A stretch of DNA of 5,756 nt from Syntrophomonadaceae bacterium (GCA_031265005.1 JAISDD010000217.1:1-5756); one strand, 5' to 3'; shown: positions 1-5,756, counted from the first letter of the stretch. Numbers and translations: made by a program. Notes: a model not told the origin generated them from the sequence alone.

Positions 1-1391
1 TAGATTATTTTGAAGAATATCGTCAGATTTTCCATCAGTATAATACTAAATATTTGATTTTTGCCAATCAAGTAAGCGGGTATCCAGATAATCTCCAACT
101 TATGAGCGATTTAGTAAACGAATTCAATTTGCTTGTGGGAGTAATCGAAACCTCTGAACAAATAAAATACATAGAACAGCCTGGGTTGGAACAAATACTC
201 TCCGCCGCCGATTATCCCATCAACCGGGTCTATTCTACCGGAAACGACGAATTCGTGCAAACAGTAAACGACCGCTTTTATCGCTGGATCAGGGCCATAG
301 TAGACCGCGGCATCCGCATCCTTTATTTGAGTACTTTTAAAGATGTAAAATTAAGCGCCTCTGAAAATCTCCACAATACCATAGATACAATAGGTAAATT
401 TCACCAGTCCATTGCCGACAAAGGTTTTTACATAAACGAGGACCTACCGCGTTTGAACAGTTCCTACACCGGCTCGGTGCATAGTTTGATGATCGCCATG
501 AGCTTGCTCATAGGTTCGCTGCTGTATTTAGCCTATCTGCTCAATATGCGTAATCCCAATTATCTTATGCTGCTCTTTTTTCTCGGCATCATAGGCGTTT
601 TCGCGCTAAACATGGGCGCCTCTATGAACCTCAGCAAAGTATACGCTTTAAGCGGCGCTGTATTATATCCTTCTTTGTCTAGTTTAATCTGGCTGCGCTA
701 TCTTAAAGCTCAAAAAAACAGTTCGTGGCTGCCGCAAATATTTATCAGCCTCCTGATAATTTTCGCTATCAATCTCTGCGGAGCTTACACCATCGTTTCC
801 AGTTTAAACGATATCCGTTACATAATGAACCTGCAAATATTCAGCGGAGTAAAGCTGGCCTTTTTAGTTCCTCTGGCCCTCTTCCTGCTCAATTATTTCG
901 TTTGTTTTACCCAAGACAAAGGCTTCGTAAAAAATACCTGGGATACTTTGCAGCTAAAACCCAATTACCTGATATTGGCATTATTTTTGGTGGCGGCAGC
1001 CGGCGGTTATTATTATATCGCCCGCAGCGGCAACAATGTCACGCAGGTTTCCTCTTTCGAGCTTCGTCTGCGGGAAGTGCTGGAAATGATGTTTTTAGCG
1101 CGTCCGCGGTTTAAGGAATTTTTGATCGGGTATCCGGCCATTATCGCCGCAGTATATCTATATCAAAAATACCGGCAAAGTTTTGTTCTCTTCATCATGG
1201 GTCTTGCTGCGGTAATCGGCAGCATTTCAATGGTAAACAGCTTCTGTCACGTATTTACCGCCGTTTCTATTTCTTGGAGCCGCACTCTTTGGGGATTAGT
1301 AATCGGAGTTCTTCTGGGATTTGCAGTTCTTTTAGGCATAATGCTGCTGGAGGCGGTTTATAAATTTTATCTGCGCAAATATATTGAATAA
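1..1391 (+). CDS. DUF5693 family multi-pass membrane protein, 5'-truncated by window edge
   Basis: The reading frame is open to the left edge (first whole codon at base 3, 462 visible residues), so the TTG at 54 is an internal leucine and the true start lies outside. Visible residues 1 to about 155 form a soluble domain with a YLIFANQVSGYP-type strand and an RWIRAIVDRGIRILYLSTF segment; I infer that it lies outside the membrane. After it come about nine hydrophobic segments (roughly residues 159-180, 185-205, 212-234, 242-267, 279-300, 321-339, 372-387, 392-412, 428-454). The segments ARSGNN, ARPRFKEFLIGYPA and FCHVFTA...RTLWG match what I remember of DUF5693 proteins. The family has no established biochemical role. 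From memory, members often sit beside csaB (polysaccharide pyruvyltransferase), which suggests an envelope or S-layer anchoring role, but csaB is not the downstream gene here. Translation ends in TAA at 1389-1391. Confidence 0.8.
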   Translation, partial: DYFEEYRQIFHQYNTKYLIFANQVSGYPDNLQLMSDLVNEFNLLVGVIETSEQIKYIEQPGLEQILSAADYPINRVYSTGNDEFVQTVNDRFYRWIRAIVDRGIRILYLSTFKDVKLSASENLHNTIDTIGKFHQSIADKGFYINEDLPRLNSSYTGSVHSLMIAMSLLIGSLLYLAYLLNMRNPNYLMLLFFLGIIGVFALNMGASMNLSKVYALSGAVLYPSLSSLIWLRYLKAQKNSSWLPQIFISLLIIFAINLCGAYTIVSSLNDIRYIMNLQIFSGVKLAFLVPLALFLLNYFVCFTQDKGFVKNTWDTLQLKPNYLILALFLVAAAGGYYYIARSGNNVTQVSSFELRLREVLEMMFLARPRFKEFLIGYPAIIAAVYLYQKYRQSFVLFIMGLAAVIGSISMVNSFCHVFTAVSISWSRTLWGLVIGVLLGFAVLLGIMLLEAVYKFYLRKYIE

Positions 1392-1449
1392 CCTGCACCC
1401 GAACGTTCCATTGATAACGGCCGGTTGTTCATGAGTTTAGCAATCCCAA

Positions 1450-1479
1450 AAAGCGGATCCATTTTCACAGATCCGCTTT
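1450..1479. terminator. Bidirectional rho-independent terminator between convergent genes
   Basis: A perfect 10-bp stem (AAAGCGGATC at 1450-1459 with GATCCGCTTT at 1470-1479) closes a 10-base loop. On the minus strand the stem runs into CTTTTTGGG, giving a short U tract that suits the aldo/keto reductase transcript. On the plus strand the tail is TTTGCTTTA, which is weaker but usable for the DUF5693 transcript ending 58 bp upstream. The rest of the 129-bp gap (1392-1520) shows no other feature. Confidence 0.75.
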
Positions 1480-1520
1480 GCTTTATACGCGTACATGCAA
1501 GCATCTTGTCCACATGCTTT

Positions 1521-2375
1521 TTAAAACGACGCCGTATCCGGATTAAATCCCGCTCCCCCATAATTTTTCATGGAGGCTAAATTTTGAACATCTTTTTCAC
1601 TAAGTTCGAAATCGAATATATCCGCGTTTTCTTGAATACGCGCTGGTGTAACTGATTTAGGTAAAGGTAAAAAGCCCATTTGCAAGCTCCAGCGCAGGCA
1701 TATCTGAGCTACGGTTTTATGATATTTTTCCGTCAGCTCCCGCAACTCCTTTACTTCCAGCATTGATCCGGTACCCAAAGGGCTATACGCCTGGATTAAT
1801 ATGCCCTTTTCTTTACAGTAACGCACGGTCTCCTCTTGTATAAACCCAGGATACAGGCGTATTTGATTTACCGCAGGAACGGTTTCAGCATTTTTTAAAG
1901 TAGCTTCAATGTGATGCGGCATATAATTACTGATACCTATAGCTTTAGTTTTCCCATCTTTATAGATTTTTTCCATGGCTTTCCAAGTCTCGGCGTTTAC
2001 CTTCTCGAACTGATCTCTGAATCTTATCGGATTAGGCCAGTGAATTAAATAAAGATCCAAATAATCCAGTTGCAGTCTTTCTAAAGAAGCCGCGCACGCT
2101 TTTAAAGCTGCTTCATAACCATGGTCGCTATTCCACAGCTTAGTGGTAATAAACAAATCTTTACGGTCTATGCCGCTTTCCTTGATCGCTTGTCCCACAC
2201 TTTCTTCATTACCATAAAAAGCCGCAGTGTCGATATGGCGGTATCCTGCCTTTATAGCCTCTTTTACAGACGAAACGGCCACTTCTCCTCCCGGAGTTTG
2301 CCAGGTCCCAAATCCTACTATAGGTATTTGCACTCCATTGTTCAACTGATAACAATCATCCAGTTTCCGCATCAT
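1521..2375 (-). CDS. Aldo/keto reductase, NADPH-dependent (284 aa)
   Basis: This is a full-length soluble (beta/alpha)8-barrel oxidoreductase of the AKR superfamily, close in layout to the 2,5-diketo-D-gluconate reductase / YtbE-YvgN group, which reduces aldehydes and ketones with NADPH. The catalytic tetrad is intact: D49 (in GYRHIDTA), Y54 (AAFYGNE), K79 (TTKLWN) and H112 (LIHWPNP). The GISNY block is at 147-151, and the cofactor-phosphate block is at 240-250 (K240, S241, R247, N250). The substrate is unknown. The block usually read as NQ-x-E-x-HP is NQIRLYP here (170-176), so the common E and H are R173 and Y175; similar variants occur in clostridial members as I recall them. Two ATG codons in tandem (2375 and 2372) follow a strong GGAGGTG; the second has slightly better spacing, changing the protein by one residue. 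The gene lies 51 bp downstream of the phosphatidyltransferase gene on the same strand, with no terminator between, so cotranscription is plausible. Confidence 0.93.
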   Translation of the reverse strand: MMRKLDDCYQLNNGVQIPIVGFGTWQTPGGEVAVSSVKEAIKAGYRHIDTAAFYGNEESVGQAIKESGIDRKDLFITTKLWNSDHGYEAALKACAASLERLQLDYLDLYLIHWPNPIRFRDQFEKVNAETWKAMEKIYKDGKTKAIGISNYMPHHIEATLKNAETVPAVNQIRLYPGFIQEETVRYCKEKGILIQAYSPLGTGSMLEVKELRELTEKYHKTVAQICLRWSLQMGFLPLPKSVTPARIQENADIFDFELSEKDVQNLASMKNYGGAGFNPDTASF

Positions 2376-2378
2376 TTA

Positions 2379-2385
2379 CACCTCC
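2379..2385 (-). promoter_or_regulatory. Ribosome binding site of the aldo/keto reductase
   Basis: GGAGGTG lies on the minus strand. The GGAGG core ends 5 bases before the first ATG (2375) and 8 bases before the second (2372). Both starts are compatible, and the second has the more typical spacing. Confidence 0.8.
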
Positions 2386-2426
2386 GTTTTAATCAAATTC
2401 CATTACCATTACATCTCAATAACTGA

Positions 2427-2963
2427 TCACTTGTAATCCTTTATTTCGCGATTGTATTTTTTGAATTCAGGAATATAAAGCATTGTCGCTATCAGCGCAA
2501 AAAACGTCGTCAGACTCAGTAAAGTTATCACCGCCCATGAAGGCATTCCTGTTATAAATACTATCAATACCATAGTAAAATAGAATAATATAGTAAGAAT
2601 TTTTCCAAACCATTTGGCGCCTTCAATTTTTATTTTGTGTTTCACCAAATAAGCGCCGATAATAAGCATCAAAATTTCCTTCAACAGTAAAACAGCGAAA
2701 AAAAACCAGTATTCTCTCATTTTGGCGAACATCACTATGCATACCGCAACCTGCGTAAGTTTATCCGCAAGCGGGTCTAAAACTTTACCCCACTCGCTGA
2801 TCCAATTATAGCGGCGGGCCAAAAAGCCGTCCAGCATATCTGTTAATCCTGAAACGGCTAAAACCAGCGCCGCCGCCCAACCATTATTCTGTAACATTTC
2901 CCAAATAAAAAAAGGTATTAACAAAATCCTAAAATAAGATAAAATATTGGGGATATACCTCAT
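2427..2963 (-). CDS. CDP-alcohol phosphatidyltransferase family membrane enzyme (PgsA/cardiolipin-synthase-like), 178 aa
   Basis: The enzyme transfers a phosphatidyl group from CDP-diacylglycerol to an alcohol, releasing CMP, in the cytoplasmic membrane. The full family signature D(x)2DG(x)2AR(x)8G(x)3D(x)3D is intact: D42, D45, G46, A49, R50, G59, D63 and D67; the aspartates bind metal and catalyse. Hydrophobic segments lie around residues 10-25, 27-42, 76-90, 91-107, 122-140 and 143-162. The opening MRYIPNILSYFRILLIPFF is the typical N-terminus, so I choose the ATG at 2963, 7 bases after an AAGAAAGAG purine run. A TTG at 2996 would add 11 residues but has no Shine-Dalgarno sequence and gives an atypical leader. 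Sequence alone does not separate phosphatidylglycerophosphate synthase from a CMP-forming cardiolipin synthase or an uncharacterised paralogue. The KEILMLIIGAYLVKH and GAKWFGK stretch resembles a clostridial subgroup usually left unnamed, so I give no symbol. It is divergent from the lipoprotein gene. Confidence 0.9.
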   Translation of the reverse strand: MRYIPNILSYFRILLIPFFIWEMLQNNGWAAALVLAVSGLTDMLDGFLARRYNWISEWGKVLDPLADKLTQVAVCIVMFAKMREYWFFFAVLLLKEILMLIIGAYLVKHKIKIEGAKWFGKILTILFYFTMVLIVFITGMPSWAVITLLSLTTFFALIATMLYIPEFKKYNREIKDYK

Positions 2964-2970
2964 CAAACCG

Positions 2971-2979
2971 CTCTTTCTT
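2971..2979 (-). promoter_or_regulatory. Weak ribosome binding site supporting the ATG start at 2963
   Basis: The minus strand reads AAGAAAGAG, an imperfect match to AGGAGG, then 7 bases to ATG at 2963. No comparable purine run precedes the TTG at 2996. This is the basis for the shorter gene model. Confidence 0.45.
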
Positions 2980-3220
2980 CTTAGATAACACCACAAAGCA
3001 ATTTTAAACTTTTATTCTATAAAAACTGGTTTACTAATATAATTATGCCTTTGCTTTTAAACATTATACAATACTTGAGGCGTAATAATAAAATATCTGT
3101 CAAAAATGTGATTATTTTTTCCTCGATTCATCCTTTTACTGTTTATTAAAATTTATTTATGTATTATATTTATTATAGTAAAGATTGTCAGCTCGAAAAA
3201 AAAACAGCAAAATTTATTAT

Positions 3221-3225
3221 GGAGG
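3221..3225 (+). promoter_or_regulatory. Ribosome binding site of the lipoprotein gene
   Basis: A perfect GGAGG lies 7 bases before the ATG at 3233, which fixes that start. Confidence 0.85.
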
Positions 3226-3232
3226 TTAAAAA

Positions 3233-3922
3233 ATGAACAAAAAAAACCAAGGTCTATTTTCCAGTTTCAAGGGGAGTATTTTCATAATACTGACCCTCTG
3301 TCTAGCTCTGTTGTCAGCTGCTGCCTGTAGTACCAACTCTACCGCTCCTGTAAACAGCGACCCCGTGGAAGGCTCCAAAGCCTACAACTATTTTAAAAAT
3401 GCCCTTCCCAATGAAAATGAATTCTACATAGCTTTCGGCATGGAAGGCATAGCTCAAAATGCTGCTTACCGAGCCAACGCCGAAGTAGCGGTTAAAGGAG
3501 AAAATGTTTACGTCAACTATACCGCCGGCGACATCAATTTTTGTTCCATATTAAAAGAAGGTACGCTTTATATGCTCAATAAACGGGCCAGAACTTACGC
3601 TAGAGTACCTATAGAAAATCAAATGAGCTTATTCAGCAATGCTTTATTTGATTCTGAAAGGCTTAACACCTTGACCTACACTTCGGGAGAAATGGAAATC
3701 GGCGGCGTCACATACGCTTCTGAAGAATATGTGGACGGCGCTTCCCAAGTTACATATCTTTTTGATGAAAGCGGCTCTTTAACATATATTATTAACAATA
3801 CCAACGGCAATGATATACAAATGGAAATACTGGAATTTTCCGGCGAGGTAACCGACGAAATGTTTAATTTCCCGGTTGATTTTACTGAAGACACCTCAAC
3901 TTCTCTGGAGATAAACCCGTAA
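3233..3922 (+). CDS. Predicted surface lipoprotein with LolA/LppX-like C-terminal region (229 aa), function unknown
   Basis: The N-terminus is a lipoprotein signal peptide: basic MNKKNQ, a hydrophobic core at about 14-30 and a lipobox ending in C32 (SAAAC). The -3 residue is alanine rather than the usual leucine, so the box is slightly off consensus. The mature part has about 198 residues, starting with an S/T/N-rich linker. The rest is a run of short amphipathic strands: FYIAFGMEGI, YRANAEVAVKG, VYVNYTAG, FCSILKEGTLYMLNKRARTYARVP, then VTYASEEYV, VTYLFDESGSLTYII, IQMEILEFSGEVTDEMFNFP. This order (membrane-facing sheet, a line about what the protein stores, a closing 'D..F.FP' end) resembles LolA/LppX-type hydrophobic-ligand carriers and related Firmicutes lipoproteins, but that is a visual judgement and not a domain match. 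I do not recognise the family by name. It should be anchored on the outer face of the membrane. It is transcribed alone, divergent from the phosphatidyltransferase and convergent with the two-component system. Confidence 0.85.
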   Translation: MNKKNQGLFSSFKGSIFIILTLCLALLSAAACSTNSTAPVNSDPVEGSKAYNYFKNALPNENEFYIAFGMEGIAQNAAYRANAEVAVKGENVYVNYTAGDINFCSILKEGTLYMLNKRARTYARVPIENQMSLFSNALFDSERLNTLTYTSGEMEIGGVTYASEEYVDGASQVTYLFDESGSLTYIINNTNGNDIQMEILEFSGEVTDEMFNFPVDFTEDTSTSLEINP

Positions 3923-3938
3923 GATTAGATAACTTTTC

Positions 3939-3980
3939 GGTCCCCGTACGCCGTCATCGTTTCCTCCGGCTGCGGGGATC
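3939..3980. terminator. Long imperfect hairpin in the convergent gap, possible two-way terminator
   Basis: Bases 3939-3948 pair with 3971-3980 (core TCCCCG / CGGGGA, two G-T pairs), C3949 bulges, and 3950-3953 (GCCG) pair with 3967-3970 (CGGC), leaving a 13-base loop. This is about 14 bp in all and GC-rich. It lies 16 bp after the lipoprotein stop and 17 bp beyond the kinase stop. Neither side has a good U tract (plus tail CCTGTTATTA, minus tail CGAAAAGTTAT), so it could block readthrough or protect 3' ends and need not be a classical intrinsic terminator. Confidence 0.5.
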
Positions 3981-3997
3981 CCTGTTATTAAACTAGT

Positions 3998-5179
3998 TTA
4001 TCCCGGAACTATACGCTCCTCTGGTAAAGAAACAGTAAAGACCGTCCCTTCTCCTAAGCCGCTGCTCACCTTTATGCTGCCTTTATGCATATCAATTATT
4101 TTTTTTACGATAGATAATCCTAAGCCGTTGCCGCATTCATCCCGGCGGCGGGATTTATCCGCCCGGAAAAACCTTTCAAATATAAACGGCTGATCATCCG
4201 GCGCTATTCCCGCTCCGTCGTCAGTTAAAGTTATTGTTATATTCTCATTGTCTTTGCTGACATCCATCGTTATTTTACCCCCTGACGGAGTAAACTTTAT
4301 GCTATTGCTTAACAAATTGATCCATACTTGCTTTAAAAGCTCTTGGTCAGCTTTTAATTCCGCTTCTTCCCCGGTAATTTCTATTTGCAAATCTTTTTCT
4401 CTCCACAAAGGTTCCAAAGACAAGGCGCTATTTCTTAATTGCCGTACTATATTGAACTTGCTGGCATTAATCACTGCCGCGCCGGAATCAAGCGCGGATA
4501 GTTTCAGTAAATTACTGCTCAATTTAGAAAGCCTGTCACATTCCGTTTCTATAATCCTTATATATTGTAATCTTTCTTCTTCAGGCAGGCTTTCATTTTT
4601 CAACAATACCGCAAAACCTTTGATCGAAGTTATAGGCGACTGAATCTCATGGGATACGTTGGAGATGAAATCTTGCCGCATTACCTCCATGCTTTTAAGC
4701 TGACCAGCCATATGATTAAAACGGGCGGCTAAGTCATTCAACATTTGCTTTCTGAAAAAATCATCAGCGGGTTCAAAGAAAACATCAAAATCACCTTGAG
4801 CTATCCGGTCCAGCGCTAAACCAAAATCTTCTAATAAATTATATCTAGCCTGTGCTTGTAAACTACGGCGGCCATTTTCAAAGCGGTCGTAACCAGAGTT
4901 TCTCTTTATAGCGCCGCCGCGTTTTAACCTAGCCGCGCGTCCCGCTAAATGGAAAAGCACATGCAAAAAGAGCAGCCCCAGAATTATGCGGATAAAATAA
5001 CTGGCGTTCCCTATTGACTTACCCGTTTTACTCAATATAAAGCTGAGCAATTGACCAGCCAAAAAATATGAAGCGTAAATCATCGCTAAAATTGCAATAA
5101 AACCTGCCAAACTCAACAAGTGAATTTTTATTTGGTCCGCGACTTTAAATTTGTTCTCCCTGGTAATTGATTTTTTCAT
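3998..5179 (-). CDS. Membrane sensor histidine kinase (HAMP, HisKA, HATPase_c), 393 aa
   Basis: This class I kinase phosphorylates itself on histidine and passes phosphate to the neighbouring OmpR-type regulator. Two membrane helices (about 20-42 and 61-80) are joined by only about 18 outward-facing residues, so there is no sizeable extracellular sensor domain. A basic linker (82-115) leads to a HAMP-like segment (about 118-165). The H-box is FISNVSHEIQSP with H177; IQSP replaces the more common LRTP. The ATP-binding domain has the N-box (N288, N292, in NLLSNSIKFTPSGG), the G1 box D320-x-G322-x-G324, the F-box FERFFR (334-339) and the G2 box GNGLGLSIV (350-358). All catalytic elements are present. 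The ATG at 5179 is fixed by an in-frame TGA directly before it (5182-5180) and an AAGGAA 6 bases upstream. The stimulus is unknown. The tiny outer loop suggests sensing within or near the membrane or through a partner protein. Confidence 0.95.
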   Translation of the reverse strand: MKKSITRENKFKVADQIKIHLLSLAGFIAILAMIYASYFLAGQLLSFILSKTGKSIGNASYFIRIILGLLFLHVLFHLAGRAARLKRGGAIKRNSGYDRFENGRRSLQAQARYNLLEDFGLALDRIAQGDFDVFFEPADDFFRKQMLNDLAARFNHMAGQLKSMEVMRQDFISNVSHEIQSPITSIKGFAVLLKNESLPEEERLQYIRIIETECDRLSKLSSNLLKLSALDSGAAVINASKFNIVRQLRNSALSLEPLWREKDLQIEITGEEAELKADQELLKQVWINLLSNSIKFTPSGGKITMDVSKDNENITITLTDDGAGIAPDDQPFIFERFFRADKSRRRDECGNGLGLSIVKKIIDMHKGSIKVSSGLGEGTVFTVSLPEERIVPG

Positions 5180-5392
5180 TCAGGGTTCCTTGCATGATAA
5201 AACTCATTAAAGTATACATCATACATTTTCCTTTTTTTTAATTACATTATGATCTTAATATTTTCCTTATATAAGGGCCAGCCTTCAATACTCTGGGCGC
5301 GGACCGTCGGCGCGCGCCGCATCAACTTTTGATAATCCAAGAAACGTTCGTTTTGCCTTTATACGTTATTATGGATAATGTTTTTTTATTTT
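5180..5392. other. Unusually long 213-bp gap between regulator and kinase genes
   Basis: No protein gene can be supported here. The gap contains a perfect 12-bp palindrome (5265-5276), a 27-base GC-rich core (5294-5320, 24 of 27 G or C) with the palindrome GGCGCGCGCC (5309-5318), and AT-rich flanks with T/A runs. I see no intrinsic terminator in the direction of the regulator-kinase transcript. No strong minus-strand promoter is visible: the best -10-like hexamer is TATACT at 5218-5213, and it lacks a -35. The kinase could therefore be read through from the regulator or have a regulated start of its own. Confidence 0.6.
5265..5276. repeat. Perfect 12-bp palindrome, possible operator
   Basis: CCTTATATAAGG is a full inverted repeat with no spacer. 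It lies 86 bp upstream of the kinase start. Twofold symmetry of this size would suit a dimeric regulator, but chance is not excluded in AT-rich DNA, and no second copy was seen in the window. Confidence 0.4.
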
Positions 5393-5756
5393 TTAAGAGC
5401 CTGACTTCATGTCAGTCTCCAAACGGTAACCTAATCCGCGGATAGTAGTAATTTTGAAGCCAAATTCTTCAGGCGCGAATTTTTCCCGCAAACGCCCGAT
5501 ATGAACGTCCAAAGTCCGTTCATTACCTTCGAAATCATATCCCCAAATCTTTTCAATGAGATAATCACGGGGGAAAGTCTTGCCGGGATAACCGGCTAAA
5601 GTAAACAATAATTCAAACTCTTTCAGCGGCAAGGTAAATTCATCTTGATTACCTGTTACCGTGAATTTATTTTTGTCTATTATCAGTTTGCCAATCTGCG
5701 CCACTTGCGAAGAAGAGATTTTATACCTCCGCAATAAAGCTTTCACTCTAGCTGTT
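5393..5756 (-). CDS. OmpR/PhoB-family response regulator, DNA-binding half only (N-terminus beyond window edge)
   Basis: The frame is open to the right edge: codons before the GTG at 5746 read T-A-R, so ARVKALLRRY is the end of the receiver domain (last helix), and that GTG is an internal valine. About 120 residues are visible. They form a winged helix-turn-helix of the Trans_reg_C type: the first beta-sheet (IGKLIIDKNKFTVTG, FTLPLKEFELLFTLAGYPGKTF), helices around LIEKIWGYDF, the recognition helix ERTLDVHIGRLREKF (visible residues 79-93) and the closing wing TIRGLGYRLE. The phosphorylated aspartate lies outside the window. It is encoded upstream of the kinase on the same strand, so the pair is a two-component system, with the regulator binding tandem DNA sites once phosphorylated. 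The targets are not visible. The protein ends shortly after the wing (TDMKSGS, TAA), as expected for a complete C-terminus. Confidence 0.95.
   Translation of the reverse strand, partial: TARVKALLRRYKISSSQVAQIGKLIIDKNKFTVTGNQDEFTLPLKEFELLFTLAGYPGKTFPRDYLIEKIWGYDFEGNERTLDVHIGRLREKFAPEEFGFKITTIRGLGYRLETDMKSGS

Larger units (their letters stand above)
2964..3232. promoter_or_regulatory. AT-rich divergent intergenic promoter region
   Basis: This 269-bp gap must serve both the phosphatidyltransferase (minus) and the lipoprotein (plus). On the minus strand a perfect TATAAT lies at 3068-3063, with a poor -35 (TTATTA, 3091-3086) 17 bp upstream; it would give a leader of about 90 bases. On the plus strand -10-like hexamers TATTAT (3162-3167), TATTAT (3171-3176) and TATAGT (3174-3179) overlap, and the best upstream partner is a poor TGTTTA at 3140-3145. 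Nothing here is a strong sigma-A consensus pair, and the very high A+T makes chance hexamers likely. I see no coding sequence, riboswitch-like fold or long repeat. Confidence 0.4.

Noticed and set aside
54..56. TTG as the start codon of the DUF5693 gene
   Set aside because: The frame continues upstream without a stop to base 3 with protein-like sequence (DYFEEYRQIFHQYNTKY), so this is an internal leucine.
725..1114. Plus-strand reading frame of 129 codons inside the DUF5693 gene
   Set aside because: It overlaps a well-supported gene in another frame and has shadow-like R/Q/S-rich composition.
1367..1561. Minus-strand frame of 64 codons across the convergent gap
   Set aside because: It runs through the terminator hairpin and overlaps the ends of two real genes; no ribosome binding site or family resemblance.
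2121..2426. Plus-strand frame of 101 codons opposite the aldo/keto reductase
   Set aside because: It is antisense to an intact catalytic domain and has no recognisable content.
3098..3103. Perfect TTGACA on the minus strand as a -35 box
   Set aside because: The nearest good -10 (TATAAT at 3068-3063) is 29 bp away, far beyond the 16-18 bp needed, and no -10 lies at the right distance.
4248..4643. Plus-strand frame of 131 codons opposite the kinase
   Set aside because: It is antisense to the conserved HisKA/HATPase region; the openness follows from the codon use of the real gene.
5249..5332. Plus-strand 27-codon frame through the GC-rich core
   Set aside because: No ribosome binding site, no recognisable sequence and well within chance length.
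5364..5392. Plus-strand intrinsic terminator before the T7 run
   Set aside because: The only stem is about 4 A/T pairs with a 4-base loop (ATTA/TAAT), too weak to terminate transcription.
5744..5746. GTG as the start of a short stand-alone DNA-binding protein
   Set aside because: Upstream codons remain open and complete the typical receiver-domain ending ARVKALLRR, so the gene runs past the window edge.

Overview
The window looks like chromosomal DNA from a moderately AT-rich Gram-positive anaerobe of the Bacillota, probably the Clostridia. The evidence is strong GGAGG ribosome binding sites, a lipoprotein signal peptide, an OmpR/HisKA two-component pair of Firmicutes type, and the end of a DUF5693 membrane protein, a family I know mainly from Clostridia. 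No gene here fixes the genus. I see no mobile element, CRISPR array, tRNA or rRNA.

Layout, left to right. (1) A DUF5693 multi-pass membrane protein on the + strand enters from the left edge and ends at 1391. (2) A 129-bp convergent gap holds a strong two-way terminator hairpin (1450-1479). (3) Two minus-strand genes follow, read right to left: a CDP-alcohol phosphatidyltransferase (2963 to 2427) and, 51 bp downstream, an aldo/keto reductase (2375 to 1521). They could share a transcript. (4) An AT-rich divergent promoter region (2964-3232) separates them from a + strand lipoprotein (3233-3922) with a LolA-like look. (5) A second convergent gap has a long imperfect hairpin (3939-3980). (6) A minus-strand two-component system fills the rest: a response regulator running off the right edge (ends at 5393), an unusually long 213-bp gap, then a HAMP/HisKA/HATPase_c sensor kinase (5179 to 3998).

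Shared theme: five of the six genes act at or report on the cell envelope (DUF5693 membrane protein, phospholipid head-group synthesis, surface lipoprotein, sensor kinase and its regulator). The aldo/keto reductase is a cytosolic housekeeping or detoxification enzyme. Whether the lipoprotein has any link to the neighbouring two-component system is a guess from position only.

Most of the window is ordinary. The least explained stretch is the 213-bp regulator-to-kinase gap. It carries a perfect 12-bp palindrome, a 27-base core that is 24/27 G+C in an AT-rich surround, and a 16-codon upstream reading frame whose stop overlaps the kinase start. I found no convincing new system.
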